Of a stretch of DNA of 64,000 nt, positions 35,261 to 47,870 are shown one piece after another. Under the pieces are notes generated by a model. The model did no database searches. It was not told where the DNA came from and worked only from the letters and a program-made list of their open reading frames with translations. Origin of the DNA: Stachybotrys elegans. Taxonomy: Eukaryota > Ascomycota > Sordariomycetes > Hypocreales > Stachybotryaceae. Each line of letters begins with the position of its first letter. Positions within the stretch are counted from its first letter, which is position 1. The stretch lies in NCBI GenBank assembly GCA_020746835.1, contig JAGPNK010000003.1:186001-250000 (forward strand), given 5' to 3'. Position numbers and translations under genes: made by a program.

Positions 35261-35294
<34 letters not shown>

Positions 35295-36462
35295 CGCTTG
35301 ACGTGCCACACCGTCGGGGCGCAAAGGGCAGGGATCTCAAGGCACGCCCTGATTGTTGACTCGGAAGCGGCTGACCTTCTTACGCCCAATTGGTCCCAGC
35401 AGGAACAAGGGTTAGGGGTTGTGTCGGCTTCACCGTTACAGAGCGAGAGGTATTCTGGGAACAAGGGTTGATGTATTGCGTGGCTGATGGGAGGCAGCCC
35501 TCGACGTCATGCACCGCGCAAGGTAACGGCCACAGACGGATAGCGCGTCTTTCGCCATGGGCGCCTCGTGTAACGCCTTGTGAATACATACAGACCTGCC
35601 ACTTGGACTGCCACGTTGACTGCAGCGGGTTCTCGACACCCGAACCGAGGCACGCACCCCTCGTAGATCTGGCGCTGGAGGGCCTGGGTTATTAGCGACT
35701 CTCAGACGTACGTCCAGCCCGTTGGGTTACGGAATGGTCTGACTGTGTGGCATCACCGTCACTTGCCGGAACTAGTAGATGCACCCTGCGGCTTGGCAAA
35801 AGGCCATCTGTTCAGCTGGTGCCCAAATAGAGTTTGTCCGTGCATGCATGGCTCAGCCCGTGGGCAGTCGGTGGCCGTGCTAACAGGCAGTCGGTCTAGC
35901 TTGTCAGCCACGAGCTCCTCTCCGCAAATCCCCCAAGATCTCACTGCCAGGCTAGGCAAAGGAAAACGGTTGAGTTTGAGCAAGTAAGCGCACGCACGTA
36001 CGTGTGGCGGTCTCAGACTAGCCATCCCTCCCCTTGTTTCGCTCCCCAGACTACGTCGTTCAGCCTGGGGTAAATTATATTACCGAGCCATGCCAAACTC
36101 GGCGTCATCATCTCCGTTATGCTTGCCGATCTGGTCCCTGAATCGTATTACCAAACGAGGAGAGAGCGTTTCTGGGCTTGGTTTAGTCTTCCCACTACCC
36201 GTACATATACATACATACATAAATATGCCACTCCCTACTCCCTTTTACCTTTGAATGCTCTCGTTTTAGGTACACTCGTTTCTTAACCTAGCAGAGCCAG
36301 CCCTGCGGCTCCAAATCGCCCACCCCCAACTCATCATCGCATCCGCAGCCGAACCAAGCCTTGATGTAGGCCGACGAACCCTGGGGATCCGCCATTCTTG
36401 CGGATAGACGAGCCGTTCCCCCTCTGCCAATCACACCATTCCACGATCGACTAGCCGGCTGG
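33505..36462. other. 3-kb intergenic region with poly(A) tract
   Basis: No gene recognised. It contains a 31-nt A tract at 35261-35291. Short frames through that tract encode only poly-Lys and are artefacts. A + strand TATAAAAG lies at about 33711, but no gene follows it. Confidence 0.45.
35261..35291 (+). repeat. 31-nt uninterrupted poly(A) tract
   Basis: A homopolymer of 31 A residues on the + strand between GGG and GCTCG. It may be a simple repeat or the tail of a retroposed transcript inserted in + orientation. I could not find a gene copy upstream or a clear target-site duplication. Confidence 0.9.
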
Positions 36463-37473
36463 ATGGCGGACGACCCGGGCGGGTATGGAAGAGACCCTTC
36501 CATCTCCTTCGCTGTGGGCATATGCGTCGCTACTTTCATCGCCATCTCCCTGTACAATGTCGTCGAGCTCGTCGTCATCATCTTTTGTGTCTTCAAGAAC
36601 CGCCATGGCCTGTACTTCTGGAGCTTCATCTCCGCCACCTTGGGCATCGTCCTATGGTCGCTGGGCTACCTCATCAAGACATTCAGGCTCGCGCGAGGCA
36701 CACTGCTATATTCCTGCTTCATAGCCATCGGCTGGTGTCTCATGGTCACTGGGCAATCTTGTGTCCTCTACTCGAGGCTGCATCTCGTTCTCCATGACCA
36801 AACCTATCTGAGAATCATCCTCGGCGTCATCATATTCAACGCAATCGTGCTGCACATTCCCACCATGACGATGGGCTTCGGGGCCAACTCACCGCATCCC
36901 GAGGTGTGGCTCAAGCTATACCCGATATACGAAAAGATCGAGGTCACCATCTTCTTCCTCCAGGAACTGGCCCTGTCCCTCATCTACATCATATGCACCA
37001 TCAAGTTCTTCAGAGACGACAGTGCCTATCTGGGCAGAACACTAGGAAACACGCTACGGCGCCTCATCACCATCAACGTGGTCGTGATTGCTCTCGACAT
37101 CACCATCCTGGTCCTCGAGTACGCTGGCTACTACGATGTCCAGACGGCATACAAGGGAATGGTATACAGCGTCAAGCTGAAGCTGGAGTTTAGCATTCTC
37201 AACGAGCTGGTGAAAACAACCACACGCGGTCGGATCATCTCCAGCTGTGGATGCAACGGAAGCCAGCCACCTCACTCGCCGGGAGATATGCCTCTTTCCC
37301 CATGTAATAACAATAACAATATCAACAATAACAACATAAACGTCAACACCAACAACACAAGCGGCAGCGGGGGTACGGGAGAATCACAGAGAAAACTTTA
37401 TGACAGCGATAGGTTTGGTGTTTGCACTATTTCACGGGTCCGGCACGGGTTAAATTTGAATCACAGCGTCTGA
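36463..37473 (+). CDS. Seven-TM fungal integral membrane protein with Asn-rich tail
   Basis: Single-exon protein of 336 aa with seven hydrophobic segments, resembling a fungal-only family of uncharacterised integral membrane proteins (DUF7703-like, from memory). TM1 is FAVGICVATFIAISLYNVVE. The conserved-looking blocks are KNRHGLYFWSFISATLG, GWCLMVTGQSCVLYSRLHLV, ILHIPTMTM-type (VLHIPTMTMGFGAN) and NVVVIALDITILVLEYAG. After TM7 the tail carries GSQPPHSPGDMP and then a low-complexity Asn/Ile/Val run encoded by AAC/AAT repeats, followed by GSGGTGESQRKL. The topology suggests a receptor-like or sensor role, but no ligand or G-protein contact is known. The start is the first ATG, 12 residues before TM1. 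Confidence 0.85.
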   Translation: MADDPGGYGRDPSISFAVGICVATFIAISLYNVVELVVIIFCVFKNRHGLYFWSFISATLGIVLWSLGYLIKTFRLARGTLLYSCFIAIGWCLMVTGQSCVLYSRLHLVLHDQTYLRIILGVIIFNAIVLHIPTMTMGFGANSPHPEVWLKLYPIYEKIEVTIFFLQELALSLIYIICTIKFFRDDSAYLGRTLGNTLRRLITINVVVIALDITILVLEYAGYYDVQTAYKGMVYSVKLKLEFSILNELVKTTTRGRIISSCGCNGSQPPHSPGDMPLSPCNNNNNINNNNINVNTNNTSGSGGTGESQRKLYDSDRFGVCTISRVRHGLNLNHSV

Positions 37474-37757
37474 GACTGCGCTCTCCTTATTTGCCTGCTC
37501 ACCTCTCCTGCATAAGCGGCTCACAAGTTGAATTTCCTTCCCATCATGGCTTTCCACATTCACCGCCTGTAAAATATTTATGGCTTAACGTCGCAGCCAA
37601 CATGACCTCACATTACCACGGCTTCTTGCATATTTTGGTAATTATCCAATGCATAGACCTTGACCCATCAGGATTGACTATTTAACAGATTATAATCATT
37701 GCACAAAGAAAACCATGCCGTCGTCACGTCTTTGGTCATGGGGTCTCATGCCTTATT

Positions 37758-40616
37758 TCAGTTCGCCTTGTTGGGGAGGGGGAGGACCTCGACCGTGGGC
37801 GTGTCGAAAACATCCCAGTTGTTGGAGGCCTTGGGGTCTCCGAAAGGTCTCAAGGCTGCAAAGCGCATCTGGTACTTTCCAGGGGCAATCTGCGTGCCGT
37901 TTACCAGTGTTCCGAGCCACCACAGGTCTACACCACGTCGTCCGGCAATGCTCCTGGGGACGTTCGTAATCGGGGTGGCGATGAGATCAGTCGCATCGTC
38001 CACGGCAGGATCGAATCTGCTGGAATAGGCGCTCCCTTCCCAGCCCGTCGCAGCTCCGACGTAGCCCTTCTCGCCTACGACGGGCGGATACGACCACTCG
38101 CGCTCTTTCCAGCCCTCTTCAAAAATGTCCCAGCGAAGCTCGCGACTAGCAAGCTGCATGCGGGCATGGACACGGACAAAGTCCTGAGCCTCGAGCGAAA
38201 GGTCAAAGGAGAAGTTGGTCTTTTGGTGGATGAGAACGTCGTGGCCAGAGGTCATGTCGGGCGAGCCAATGGGATACTGGAACATGAGCTCGTTGTCCTT
38301 CTTGAGATCCGCCGCCATGCCGAGATACGGCACGCCCAGCTCATCCCCGTTGTCGCCGCGGATGAGAACCTTGCCGCTGTAGATGGGCAGGTTGGTGGCA
38401 TTGCCGTTGGATGGGTACATGAAGTTGAACTGCGCCGTCCTTGTCTGGCCTGGCTTCACCGTGAAACCTGGGCGCGGGAACGAGATGCTGGGCACTAGCT
38501 CCACGGGATTGACCATGAGCTCTTCCACCCAGGCAGGGCGCGGGGTGCCCCAGAATGCGGGATCATTGTTCATCACCTCTATTCCTCCAAAGGCTTGCTG
38601 GGAGAAGGTGTACGTCACAGGCTTGTCGCCGTTGTTGGTGATGTCAACCTTTTGGTAGCGGCTGAAGAAGTGCGTGTCGTTCAAGGAGAACTTGGAGTAG
38701 GACAGGCTTGTCTTTGTCTCCATGATCTTGGTGGCGTTGATGCGTCCGCTGCCCACCTGGGCAACCGGAGCGTAAAAGTCGTATGTGTTGCCGGCCAGCA
38801 ATCCGTCGTCCCATGCCATGGCGTCAGCAGAAGCAATGATGCGCATGGCCAGGGCCTTTGCCCATCCGGGGCCGTGGACAGATCGGCCTCCAAATTCTCC
38901 GACGTAGAGAGCGGCAACGCCTGCGACGTAGGGGCAGGACATGGATGTTCCGCTAAGCTCGGCGAAGCCTCCATTGAGGAAGGTGGACAGAATGCTTCCG
39001 CCTGGAGCCGTGACGTCTGACTTGATGTAGAGGTCATTGGTAGGACCAATGGATGTGAAGGGGCTGGGGGCGCCAGGCATATCCATCTGCTTGATGGGGA
39101 TCCTGTCACGGTCCGTGGGGAAGTTGAAGTTGGCCGTAACATTCTTGCCTGCAGCGAAGGCCTCGACAATGGACGCTCCAGCCTCCGCCATGATCATGGC
39201 CAACGGCTGACTGGGGTCAAAGGTTGATGGGGCAGTGAAGGGCATGTCATTGGAGTAGAAGAGAATGTGCGAAGCGCCAAAGACCGCCAGGTTCTGCTGC
39301 TTGACAACAAAGTTGCAGCCACCGCGGCGAACCAGAACCAGCTTGCCGGTCAAGTCTGGAGTGTCTTGGGGAAGAGGCTCGCAGGCTTCATCCTCCAAAG
39401 GCTCAAGGCTGAGAGGAACAACGGGCCAGTCCTGGACGACCGAAGGATACCAATCTAGGACGGACCGGTACGGAAGCCAGGTCTCGACGGAAGAGTCGTC
39501 CTCTCCGGTGACGGTGAGCATGAAGCCCGGAGCGGTGATGACATCTGCCTGCAGGGATGCGACGGCAATGACTCCGTCGGCGGAGGAGCCGCTGCTGGCA
39601 GCAAATGCTCCGGCTTGGCCATCGTTACCGGCGGATATGGTGACGAGGGCGCCCTGCTCGACGATGCGGCCGGCGACGAGAGCCCAGGGGCCATCAGTCC
39701 AGCCACTAACTCCTCCGATGGACATGGTGATGATGTCGGCGCCGTCCTCAAAGGCCCTAATCATGGCCTCGATGAGGGTATCCTCGTCGGTACCGTCGAT
39801 GGAGCTGAAGACCTTGTACGCGAATAGCTCGGCGTCGGGGGCAACACCAGTCATGACATCGCTGCGGCCAGCAACGATTCCCGCCACGTGGGTGCCGTGG
39901 CCCTGTACGTCAACGGGATCCTCGTCGGGCTCCTTGACCTCTCCCGGGGTGGGCCAAAGGCCGTCGCCAACAAAGTCGTACCCGCCAGACACCTTGAAGC
40001 CCTCTCCAAGGCCACCTCCAAGCTAGATTCAAGGTCAGCCTCCGCGCCACACGCATTTGGGATACCCGAGCTCTTTACCGCGGGGTGGTTGTAGTCGATG
40101 CCGGTATCAATGATGGCGACCTTGGCGCCCTTGCCCGTGAACCCGGCTTCGTGCAGCTTGTCCACGCCCGTCATGTGGTGGATGGAGTAGTTCTGCAGCA
40201 CGGCATCACCGGCGAGTAAGGCATCGGGCTCCGCTGGTCCGAGGAAGAATTTCCGCACAGCCCATGCCTGGGTGACGGGTGCCAGAGCTTGCAGCGAGTC
40301 GGTATTGTCCTCGGCAACTTCGATGGAGCAGCCGCGGAAGACGTCGCTGTGGAAGACCCTCATGAGCTTACCGCCATTGGTCTTGATGACCTCTTCGGCA
40401 GCTGTAGCGGCATCAACATCCTGTCAAGATAGGTCAGATCAATGCATCAGTTTCTCGAGCGGGGCAACCAACAGGTGCAAACTCAACAATGAAGTGCTTG
40501 GACACTAGGGGAGCAGTCTCGTTCTTGGGAGCCTCATCCTGGTCGCGACGCCGGGGACTCTGCAGGCCCAGAGCACCAGCGACCAGCAAGAGGTCAAAGA
40601 GCAGCGATGTCTTCAT
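37758..40616 (-). CDS. Subtilisin-like serine protease (S8, Pr1C/vpr-like), secreted
   Basis: Secreted endopeptidase that degrades extracellular protein; Pr1C-like subtilisins of entomopathogenic and nematophagous fungi belong to this type. Exons 40616-40473, 40420-40079 and 40022-37758 join in phase 0 to 916 aa. Order: signal peptide (MKTSLLFDLLLVAGALGLQ), inhibitor-I9-type propeptide (KHFIVEFAP...), catalytic domain with Asp in VAIIDTGIDYNHP, His in GHGTHVAGIVAG and Ser in SGTSMSCPYVAGVAALY, and a PA-domain insert (LVLVRRGGCNFVVKQ) between His and Ser. A C-terminal Fn3-like beta region (YTFSQQAFGG onward) follows. The length matches the vpr-like class, larger than proteinase-K-type enzymes. 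All three catalytic residues are present. Confidence 0.95.
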
Positions 40617-40680
40617 GTTGGGTTGTGCGTTGGCGACGACAGCGTGACGACTTCCCGCAAGATGCACGCAGCCATCTGGT

Positions 40681-40690
40681 CTTTATATAC
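40681..40690 (-). promoter_or_regulatory. TATA box of the subtilisin gene
   Basis: Minus strand reads GTATATAAAG, about 65-75 bp upstream of the subtilisin start codon. Good TATA consensus at a plausible distance. Confidence 0.5.
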
Positions 40691-42116
40691 ACAATGGCCT
40701 TGGAAGAAACAGCGACAGATGGGCAGATGGACAAACGCCCAGACAAACAGCGTGCGGCTGCTCCGAGCAGAACGACAAAATACCCAGGGGTCTCGCTCCC
40801 CATTGAGTTAGGCCTGGGGAACCCACCAATAGTTGCGGTTGCGCATGAGGACATCCCCACAAAGTGATGAAATGAACTCGTATCGCTCTCAACCAAGCCC
40901 GGAACGACCCGCCAATTATTAGTTCACCCCCATTCTTGAGTGAGCGCAATGAACATTTGGACATTGACCTTCCTTTCTAAGACTGCCATGCCCAGGCTTG
41001 CGCAGGAACCGGCCATGGGAGATAAGGCTAACGGGAGCCGTTGCCACTCCAGCAGTTTATAAAGGAGGACAGGTGAGGGGTAAATCCCATCGGAGTAAGT
41101 CATGGCATCGATTCAGGCGCGTCTGTGTGGGTTGGAGGTTCTAGAAAATGTCATTGAACCTATAAGAGCGCCATTATACGCTGTACGGCTCGCCAGATGT
41201 GGTTCGTCAACTTAGCACTCCATAAATTGAACTGTCACGTCGGAAATAAGCGCAAATGATGTTTCAGTCCACAACTCGCTCCCCACTGTACCATGAAGAG
41301 CCATGAAGAGCCGTTGCTCTAAGGATCGATGTGCGGCACTTGGCGTCCTGGGGACAGCGTACTTCGCGCAGCTAAACGGACCAAACCTTAAAAGAGTCAA
41401 GATTGTATCAACCGCTCTGCGCTAGTCAGGAACGGTCCAATAGTTTGGAGCTGTAGGTAGCGCCAAACATGATGCAGCTTTGTGCGACTCGGTACGTATT
41501 CGACCGCGACCAGCCTTACTAGCTGACCTGAGACTTGTAGTACATAAAAGATCTGGCTGATGACGGAACTACCCGCGGTGTGTTGGAGCACAAAGGGGTA
41601 GTAGCTTGGCTCCCCAACCCCTTGACTGGTATAGGGTAGGGCGATGTATCTGGGTAAAAGTGATGTCCTCACGATGCACCTTTCATGTCGTGGGGTAATT
41701 CCTGGTCCTATGCCGGAGTGGGATGGAAGTCAGTGTCATAGGGACAATATTGAATCAATAGATGGCAATTGGCAGAGAATCAAACCTTCAGTTGTCTGTG
41801 CCATTGGGGATAAAAGGCTCTACGTATGATCGGAACTCTTGTCAGGTTATTCGACAGAACGACATATCAACAACACATCAAATAGCCTCCACCTGATGCT
41901 GCTTATGTCTACAGCTCGCTTATTCATCAGACGACATTCATCATCATAAACACCCCACAACTCCTGACCCTTCTTCACAAAGGTTAAACCCAGGGGGGGA
42001 AAAAATCGTCCCAGATGTTGCCTGCCATCCCACCCATTGTTCGTGCCCGTGTTCGGTGCAAGACCTTTTCCCAAGAGGATCCTCGCGTGCTTTACCGTTC
42101 GGTAGCACTGATGCTC
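40691..42116. other. 1.4-kb intergenic region
   Basis: Subtilisin promoter side plus the 3' side of the methyltransferase gene. No coding sequence supported. Confidence 0.4.
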
Positions 42117-43585
42117 TTAATTAGAAGGCGCCTCTGGCTTGCGACCATATACAACGCGGACACGACAGTACGGGTGCGCCTTGCCGGACCTCATTTCGCG
42201 GCGCAGCTGCGAGCAGTACACTCTGACCTCCTCCATTGACCAGCCCAGGATCATGTTGGCCATGTACAAAACGAAGCCTTCGTAGTCCTGCTCCATGGCA
42301 GCCTGCGAGTAAAGCCCCATCTCCTTCAGCTTCGGGTCCTTGGGCCATCCGCCAATCGGTGCCTGGAACGTGTGAGCAAATATTCGGGCTTGCCTTTGGG
42401 CCTCATGACGTACCTTGAAGTCCCAGGTGGTGACATCCACAAAGCCAGCTGCCTCCATGCCCTTTTGTTGCAGATCCTCGTCAATGATGGTAAACGGCCG
42501 ACCAATCTTCCTCCCGCCTTCAATGAAGAACTTCCCCCACTCGTTGATTGCGCTCGTCTCTGCCACGGATCCGTCATCGCTCTCCATCCGAGGGGAGGCC
42601 TCGAAACTTTCCACCCATCCTCCCGGCTTGCACGCGCGGAAAGCCTCCCGGAACAAGGCATTCCAGTCGCTGATGCTCCCATATAGATAGCGCATATGGA
42701 CGTAGTCGAACGAGTCCTCGGCAAACGTCCATCGATCGGTGCAATCCTCAATTTCACTGTTGAGGAGTTTTTCGAATTAGTATCTGTGACTCCGTTGCCC
42801 ACTGCCTGACCTACAACTTGGCATTCGGTGGAACCCAGGAGGGTTGGGTTGGCGATATGTCGGTTCCAATCACCTCGGCCCCGGGAAACTCGTCCGCAAT
42901 ATCCCTGGATCCAGCATCAGCAGCTTGTCGCATATACCAGCGCGCCATGCGTGTACACACATAACCCAGACTCCAGTGCCCGTTCCCACATCGAGAATGG
43001 ACTTGCTTGGTTAGCTTGGTCCGGAATACACCATGTCTCGTCTCGAATCTCACATTAATGTCTTTCTTGAGCGGAGCCAGATACAACCTCTCGCCGAGAA
43101 CAAGGGTCAAGAAATGGTGTCTGTCGTTGCGTTAGCCGTAGTCGGCGACGAACCAGATAGCTATATTCTTGCATTATATCCATGGCTTCCAGTTGTTGCT
43201 GGTCGTTGGTAGCCCTGGCAAGCGTTGCTCATCAGGACTAGTCTATTGTGCTATGTTCGAATTCCTCACCAGTATTCTGCATTGCCCCTTTCCGAATGGT
43301 AAGTCCTCCCATGGATAGTCCGATAGTGTAGGATACTCGAGCTCATGGAAGCTGTCGAAGACTCTACGTCGGCGCCGTAGGTTGAGTCGGCGTCTTCTTC
43401 TTCGGGAGCCTTCCGTACCATTGCCGTCAGTGTCTTCCTTCCGCGGAGAAGCGAGCCGCATTTACCTCGGCGAGTCGAACCCAGTGTTCGGCATCGTGAA
43501 GGCCCACCGTACCACCAGGAGAACCGGGCGCCGACGTTCGCTTCGAGGACTGGGATTTTGGCGAGGCGCCTGTTTCGCTAGACAT
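42117..43585 (-). CDS. LaeA-like SAM-dependent methyltransferase
   Basis: Class-I methyltransferase of the LaeA-like family, which includes regulators of secondary metabolism and uncharacterised enzymes. Seven exons join exactly: 43585-43466, 43409-43270, 43214-43173, 43120-43054, 43001-42961, 42904-42815 and 42756-42117 (379 aa). The family N-terminal block is present as [20 protein letters not shown], then [17 protein letters not shown]. The SAM site is [20 protein letters not shown], followed by [11 protein letters not shown] and [14 protein letters not shown]. Intron 3 uses a GC donor (GCAAGA, 43172-43121, acceptor CAG, branch GCTAAC). No frame reaches the conserved HHF block with a GT donor there. 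All motif residues needed for SAM binding are intact. Target unknown; calling it the LaeA orthologue would be too strong. Confidence 0.88.
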
Positions 43586-45730
43586 GGCAGGCTCGAGATG
43601 GGGGCGGCCACTGAATCTGAGTCAAGTGTGTTGTGGCGTTGCTGTTCGACGTCTGGGCATGGAGAAGGACGAGGGCGGTCGCGAGGTGTCCGTGAGACGA
43701 GGAGTCAAAGGCTTGAAAAGGCGGAAAGACAAAGTCGAGCGGGATTTTGGCTTCTTAGGTCAGGCCACCCCGGAGTGCCAATTGTCTTGCCTGCAGTGCT
43801 CCGTAACGCAAGCAAGGCATGTACCATGACCTGGCGCATGCGAGGCCTGGGTCCACGACTCCACGTCTTGCACAACGAAAGTAAATCCTGGACGGAAATG
43901 GGACACACAGGGGCTAGGGTCGGACCGCATGGGCCTGCCAGCTCTCCATGTCTTGGTTTGATTGGGGCTTGCGTCTTGAAAACTCCATAGTTGATGCGCT
44001 TCTCTCCACCCAACATGTCTGCCAAGCCCGGTAGCTCAAGCCGCTTCCCCGCGATTCTGTCGGACGGACACAAGCAGGATGTGTGCGCGGCTTCCCCTCG
44101 GAGCCCGAAACCCCTCTTCGAGTTGTTGAGTTGTTGGTCTTTCAACTCAAGCGCTGCTTCTGGAGTCCACGCTTTGACCAGACCAGAACCCCTGGCAGGA
44201 TGTGTAACAGTTGACAAGGGCTCCACGTCGAATTATTCCCCTCAACCAGGAGATTTTCTGGAAAAACATGAAATGGTGACGGACATATAGACAGTTCGGG
44301 CTTAAGTCTCGGCCGAGCTCGACAAGGGTGAGGCCAATCGTTCCACTGAATGTGTCATTCCGAAGTTTGAGACACTCCATCCGAACGACCCATTCTTTAT
44401 CCCGAACTCGTCAAATGCCAGACTTGTCCATGCTTCTTACTGTCTTTACGGTTTCTAGAAACTTGCCTACTAGCGCCATGTCTACGGACATCATTAGGCT
44501 CAGTTGAGCACACACCTTCGTCTCTGAGAGGAGGAATGCCGTATCTGCAAAAGACAAGTCACTGAAAAGGATTCCTGTATCCCGAAATGCAAAGTAAGGC
44601 AGGTTTGGGTGATACAACATATAATGTAGTCCCAAGCAATACCAATGTCGGCGCACGTGTTGTTATGGGAGAAATGTTTTCTTGCTCTTGGACATACTTG
44701 ATATGCTTTAGGGAGACAAAATGACCCACGGCGGATCGCAGCGTACGCTCATCTGCTCGTAACTCTAGCCGACAATTACCTCTGAACGGCTACCACGTTG
44801 AGCCAAGGGGTATGTTTGAGGCTTTAATGTATTGACATGGTCGCTGAGAATGGCGAAAAGAATACCGCACAAGGGAGACTCTGTCTGTACCAAGCAATAT
44901 TGCAAGTTTGGTAGAGAGATCAATGCAGATAATAGGAATAGGAAAACCGCAGCGCTGCAGCAAACCAACTGGAGAAGGATGAATAGGCATTCGTAAATTA
45001 GGACCCCATTAAAGGGAAAATTATCTGTCGGGTAAAGACTGTGCGTTCCAAGCTAACTGAAGCTATTTTCTGAGCCACGCTGTTGCTAGGTTTTCAAGTT
45101 GCATGAAAGTCTACAAGAGCATTGGTCTCGAAGGGTTAGTCACTTTATCCAAGGCCTTAAAGACCTTTATCGGCTGTACGGTGTACCCAACCGTTGATGG
45201 ATGATCTCAGCTCCACAGTGTGATTCATTGTCGTTAAGCGTTCCAGATGGCAAAATCAGGAGCGACCAAGACAATAGGAACGGATTATTATTGACTGAAA
45301 GTGATATTAAATAAAATAATAAGAAGAAAGAAAAAAAGAAAAAGGCCTTGTCTTATCCACAATACTCCAGGTCACCTGACGCAATCGCAATGGATTGTTA
45401 AGGACGGAGAATATGGTAATGTCCGCTTCCGTGAGATGACCTCAGAATGGACACCTTGCCACACTTTGCGCTGCAAACGTATGTTAATCTGACTGCAGAT
45501 TAATTTGCGGCTGAACGAGATACATACAAAGTGCAAGGTCGCCTTTTGCCGTCGGTGCCGACTCGGCATCCATCACGGTTGGTGACTTCAAGACATATAT
45601 GAAGATAGACACGCGTCTGACATTCTCTAGATTCACCTCTGGCCTACCCAGCCATCAACAAATGAAGACATTGCGCGACTTTTTACACAACGTTCCTTGG
45701 ACCACAAACCTACGTCTCAGACATCCATTA
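43586..45730. other. 2.1-kb intergenic region, divergent
   Basis: Between the divergent methyltransferase and AtuA-like genes. No other gene recognised; chance frames at 43705-44226 and 44411-44990 have no support. The AtuA frame is open upstream to an alternative ATG at 45599. Confidence 0.4.
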
Positions 45731-47870
45731 ATGGAGGGCCAAACCGCCTCCCGAACAATTTGCCACATTGTCTCTCCAGTTGGCAATCTTGGATATGGCT
45801 TCGATGAAGCCCTCACAGAGTACCACCTGGCTCGCTTGGTGGCATCCGGAGTCCCGACAGCCATTATCCTTGACTCTGGCTCGACTGATAGCGGTCCAAG
45901 CAAGCTGGCTCTAGGATCAATGACGTGCCCGCGCTACGCTTATTACAATGATCTCTCCAAACTGCTCAAGCTGGTGCACACATTTCGAGTGCCCCTAATA
46001 TTCTCCTCTGCAGGTGGGGATGGATCCGACGAGCATGTACGGCTGATGGAGCAAATTGTCGATGAGATTGCTGCCGAAGAACAGAACAAGTATGCTGAAT
46101 TGATAGAGAACGCAAGACTATGAGATTAACCAACTCTTCTAGAGACTATCGGTTGAAGACTATTACTACGTTTTCTGAAATCGAAAAGACGCTTGTTGCA
46201 AACAGACGGCTTGCTGACCAGATGTCGGGATGTGGCCCCTGTGTTCCCCAGCTGACCGAGGAGGACATCCAATCGTCCCCCAGAATAGTAGCGCAAGCTG
46301 GGTACGAGGCCTTTCTCGACGCAATGGAGATGCATCCAGACTTCGACATCATCATCGGCGGAAGGGCATATGACCCAGCGCCATATGTAGCTTACTGCAT
46401 ATTTCGCCTAAAGCAAGAAAATCCCACCGTCGACGATGTTGAAGTCGAGAAAAGACTGGGCGGCTTTCTGCATATGGGGAAGATTATGGAGTGCGGAGGG
46501 CAATGCTCAACTCCAAAGTCTCATGGAGGCATTGCGACGATATCCTCGGATGGCATTTTCCAAATAGAGCCAATGGCTCCCGAATCCAAATGCACGCCTT
46601 TATCTGTCGCAGCACACACCATGTATGAGAATACCAGGCCGGACATTCTTCGTGGTCCTGGAGGTCTTCTGGACCTGAACGGATGCCACTATGATCAGTT
46701 GGCAGATGGACGGACCGTCCAAGTTTCTGGCAGTGTTTATCGCTCATCAAAGGAACAGGGTATGCCTTACCAACTGAAGCTCGAGGCCGCACGTGTAAGA
46801 GGATACCGATCCATATTTATGGGTAGTGTCAAGGATCGTGAGTCGAATACCTGCTGGTCACGCCAACTATTTCGCTAATACGACACCAGGCATATTGATC
46901 AGCCAAATTGATCACCTGCTGCCATTAATCAAAGCATACGTCAAACATCAACATCCCGATATCGATGGAGAGTGGGAAATGGGTTTCCACGTGTATGGAA
47001 AGGGACAAGAAGGGCCCCATGGGCCTGGCGAGCTTTTCATTATTGTTGAGACACTTGCAACAACACAGCAGCTGGCAACGAGCCTGGCTGCCAAAGCCAG
47101 GGTCGGGTTGATTGTAAGCTTCTCGTTCAACCTCTTGAGAAAATGACCTTCCTAACATCGACCAGCACGGTCCCTATCCCGGCCAAAAGGCGACTGCAGG
47201 CAATTTTGCCTTTGGTATTGGCGGCATGATGGAAATTGAGACGGGAGAATGCGCCGAGTTCTCGATATATCACTTGATGAACCTGGAGCCTGGCGAGGAG
47301 AGACTGCGACCCATGTTAGGCGACGCTGGGAAGAGAACCAATGGGCTGTTCCGAGGGATTTGCCGAATCATCGGGAGCGGCAATGAAGTCAGGGCCGACG
47401 CCAACTTCTTGGCGGAGGTAGTCAAGATACACAAACGGCTCACCTTGCCCACCACGACGAGATCATTCTCGGTTCGTCAGACCGACGAACCAAGCAATCC
47501 TACCTCTGACCCCAGGATTCTATCCGATGTGGCATCTGTTCTTCGGTCCAAGAACGCAGGCCCCTACGAGATTACTATTGATGTTATCTTCAAGGAAGCC
47601 ACAGACTACGCGCTTATCAAGGACTCCGACATGCTTAACGCCCAGAAGCTCGCCGACGTCCTCGGTATACCAGAGCAGGAAATTGTATGGATGGGTTTCT
47701 TTGAACCAGCGCTGGCCTTTAAAATCACGATTCCGAGGTACAGAAACGGGAAGAAGGCGTCTTCGGGGAGCTTCATGGAAAACGACGTTCATGGCTCCCA
47801 GCAGCATACTGCAGTAGCAGCAATGGAGATTCCACGAACCGCTCTCGAGAGCAAGGAGCGCTCGTCCTAG
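45731..47870 (+). CDS. AtuA-family protein (DUF1446) fused to DUF4387
   Basis: Member of the acyclic-terpene-utilisation AtuA/DUF1446 family, whose bacterial relatives act in catabolism of branched or terpenoid acids; fungal role unknown, probably cytosolic or mitochondrial. Exons 45731-46089, 46143-46837, 46890-47113 and 47166-47870 join in phase (660 aa). The N-terminal block reads ICHIVSPVGNLGYGFDEAL, then AIILDSGSTDSGPSKLALG and PLIFSSAGGDGSDEHV. Next come IIGGRAYDPAPYVAY, HMGKIMECGGQCSTPKSHGG and GFHVYGKGQ. The last 100 residues begin LRSKNAGPYEITIDVIF, the DUF4387 signature, usually a separate small partner in bacteria. An ATG at 45599 would add 44 residues; I prefer 45731 because family members start close to the VGNLGYG block. 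Confidence 0.85.

Noticed and set aside
34994..35471. Frames encoding poly-Lys or poly-Phe
   Set aside because: Produced by the poly(A) tract.
43090..43280. Apparent frameshift in the methyltransferase N-terminal region
   Set aside because: A GT-AG intron ending at TTGCCAG (43215) plus a GC-AG intron restores the complete family sequence, so the gene is not broken.
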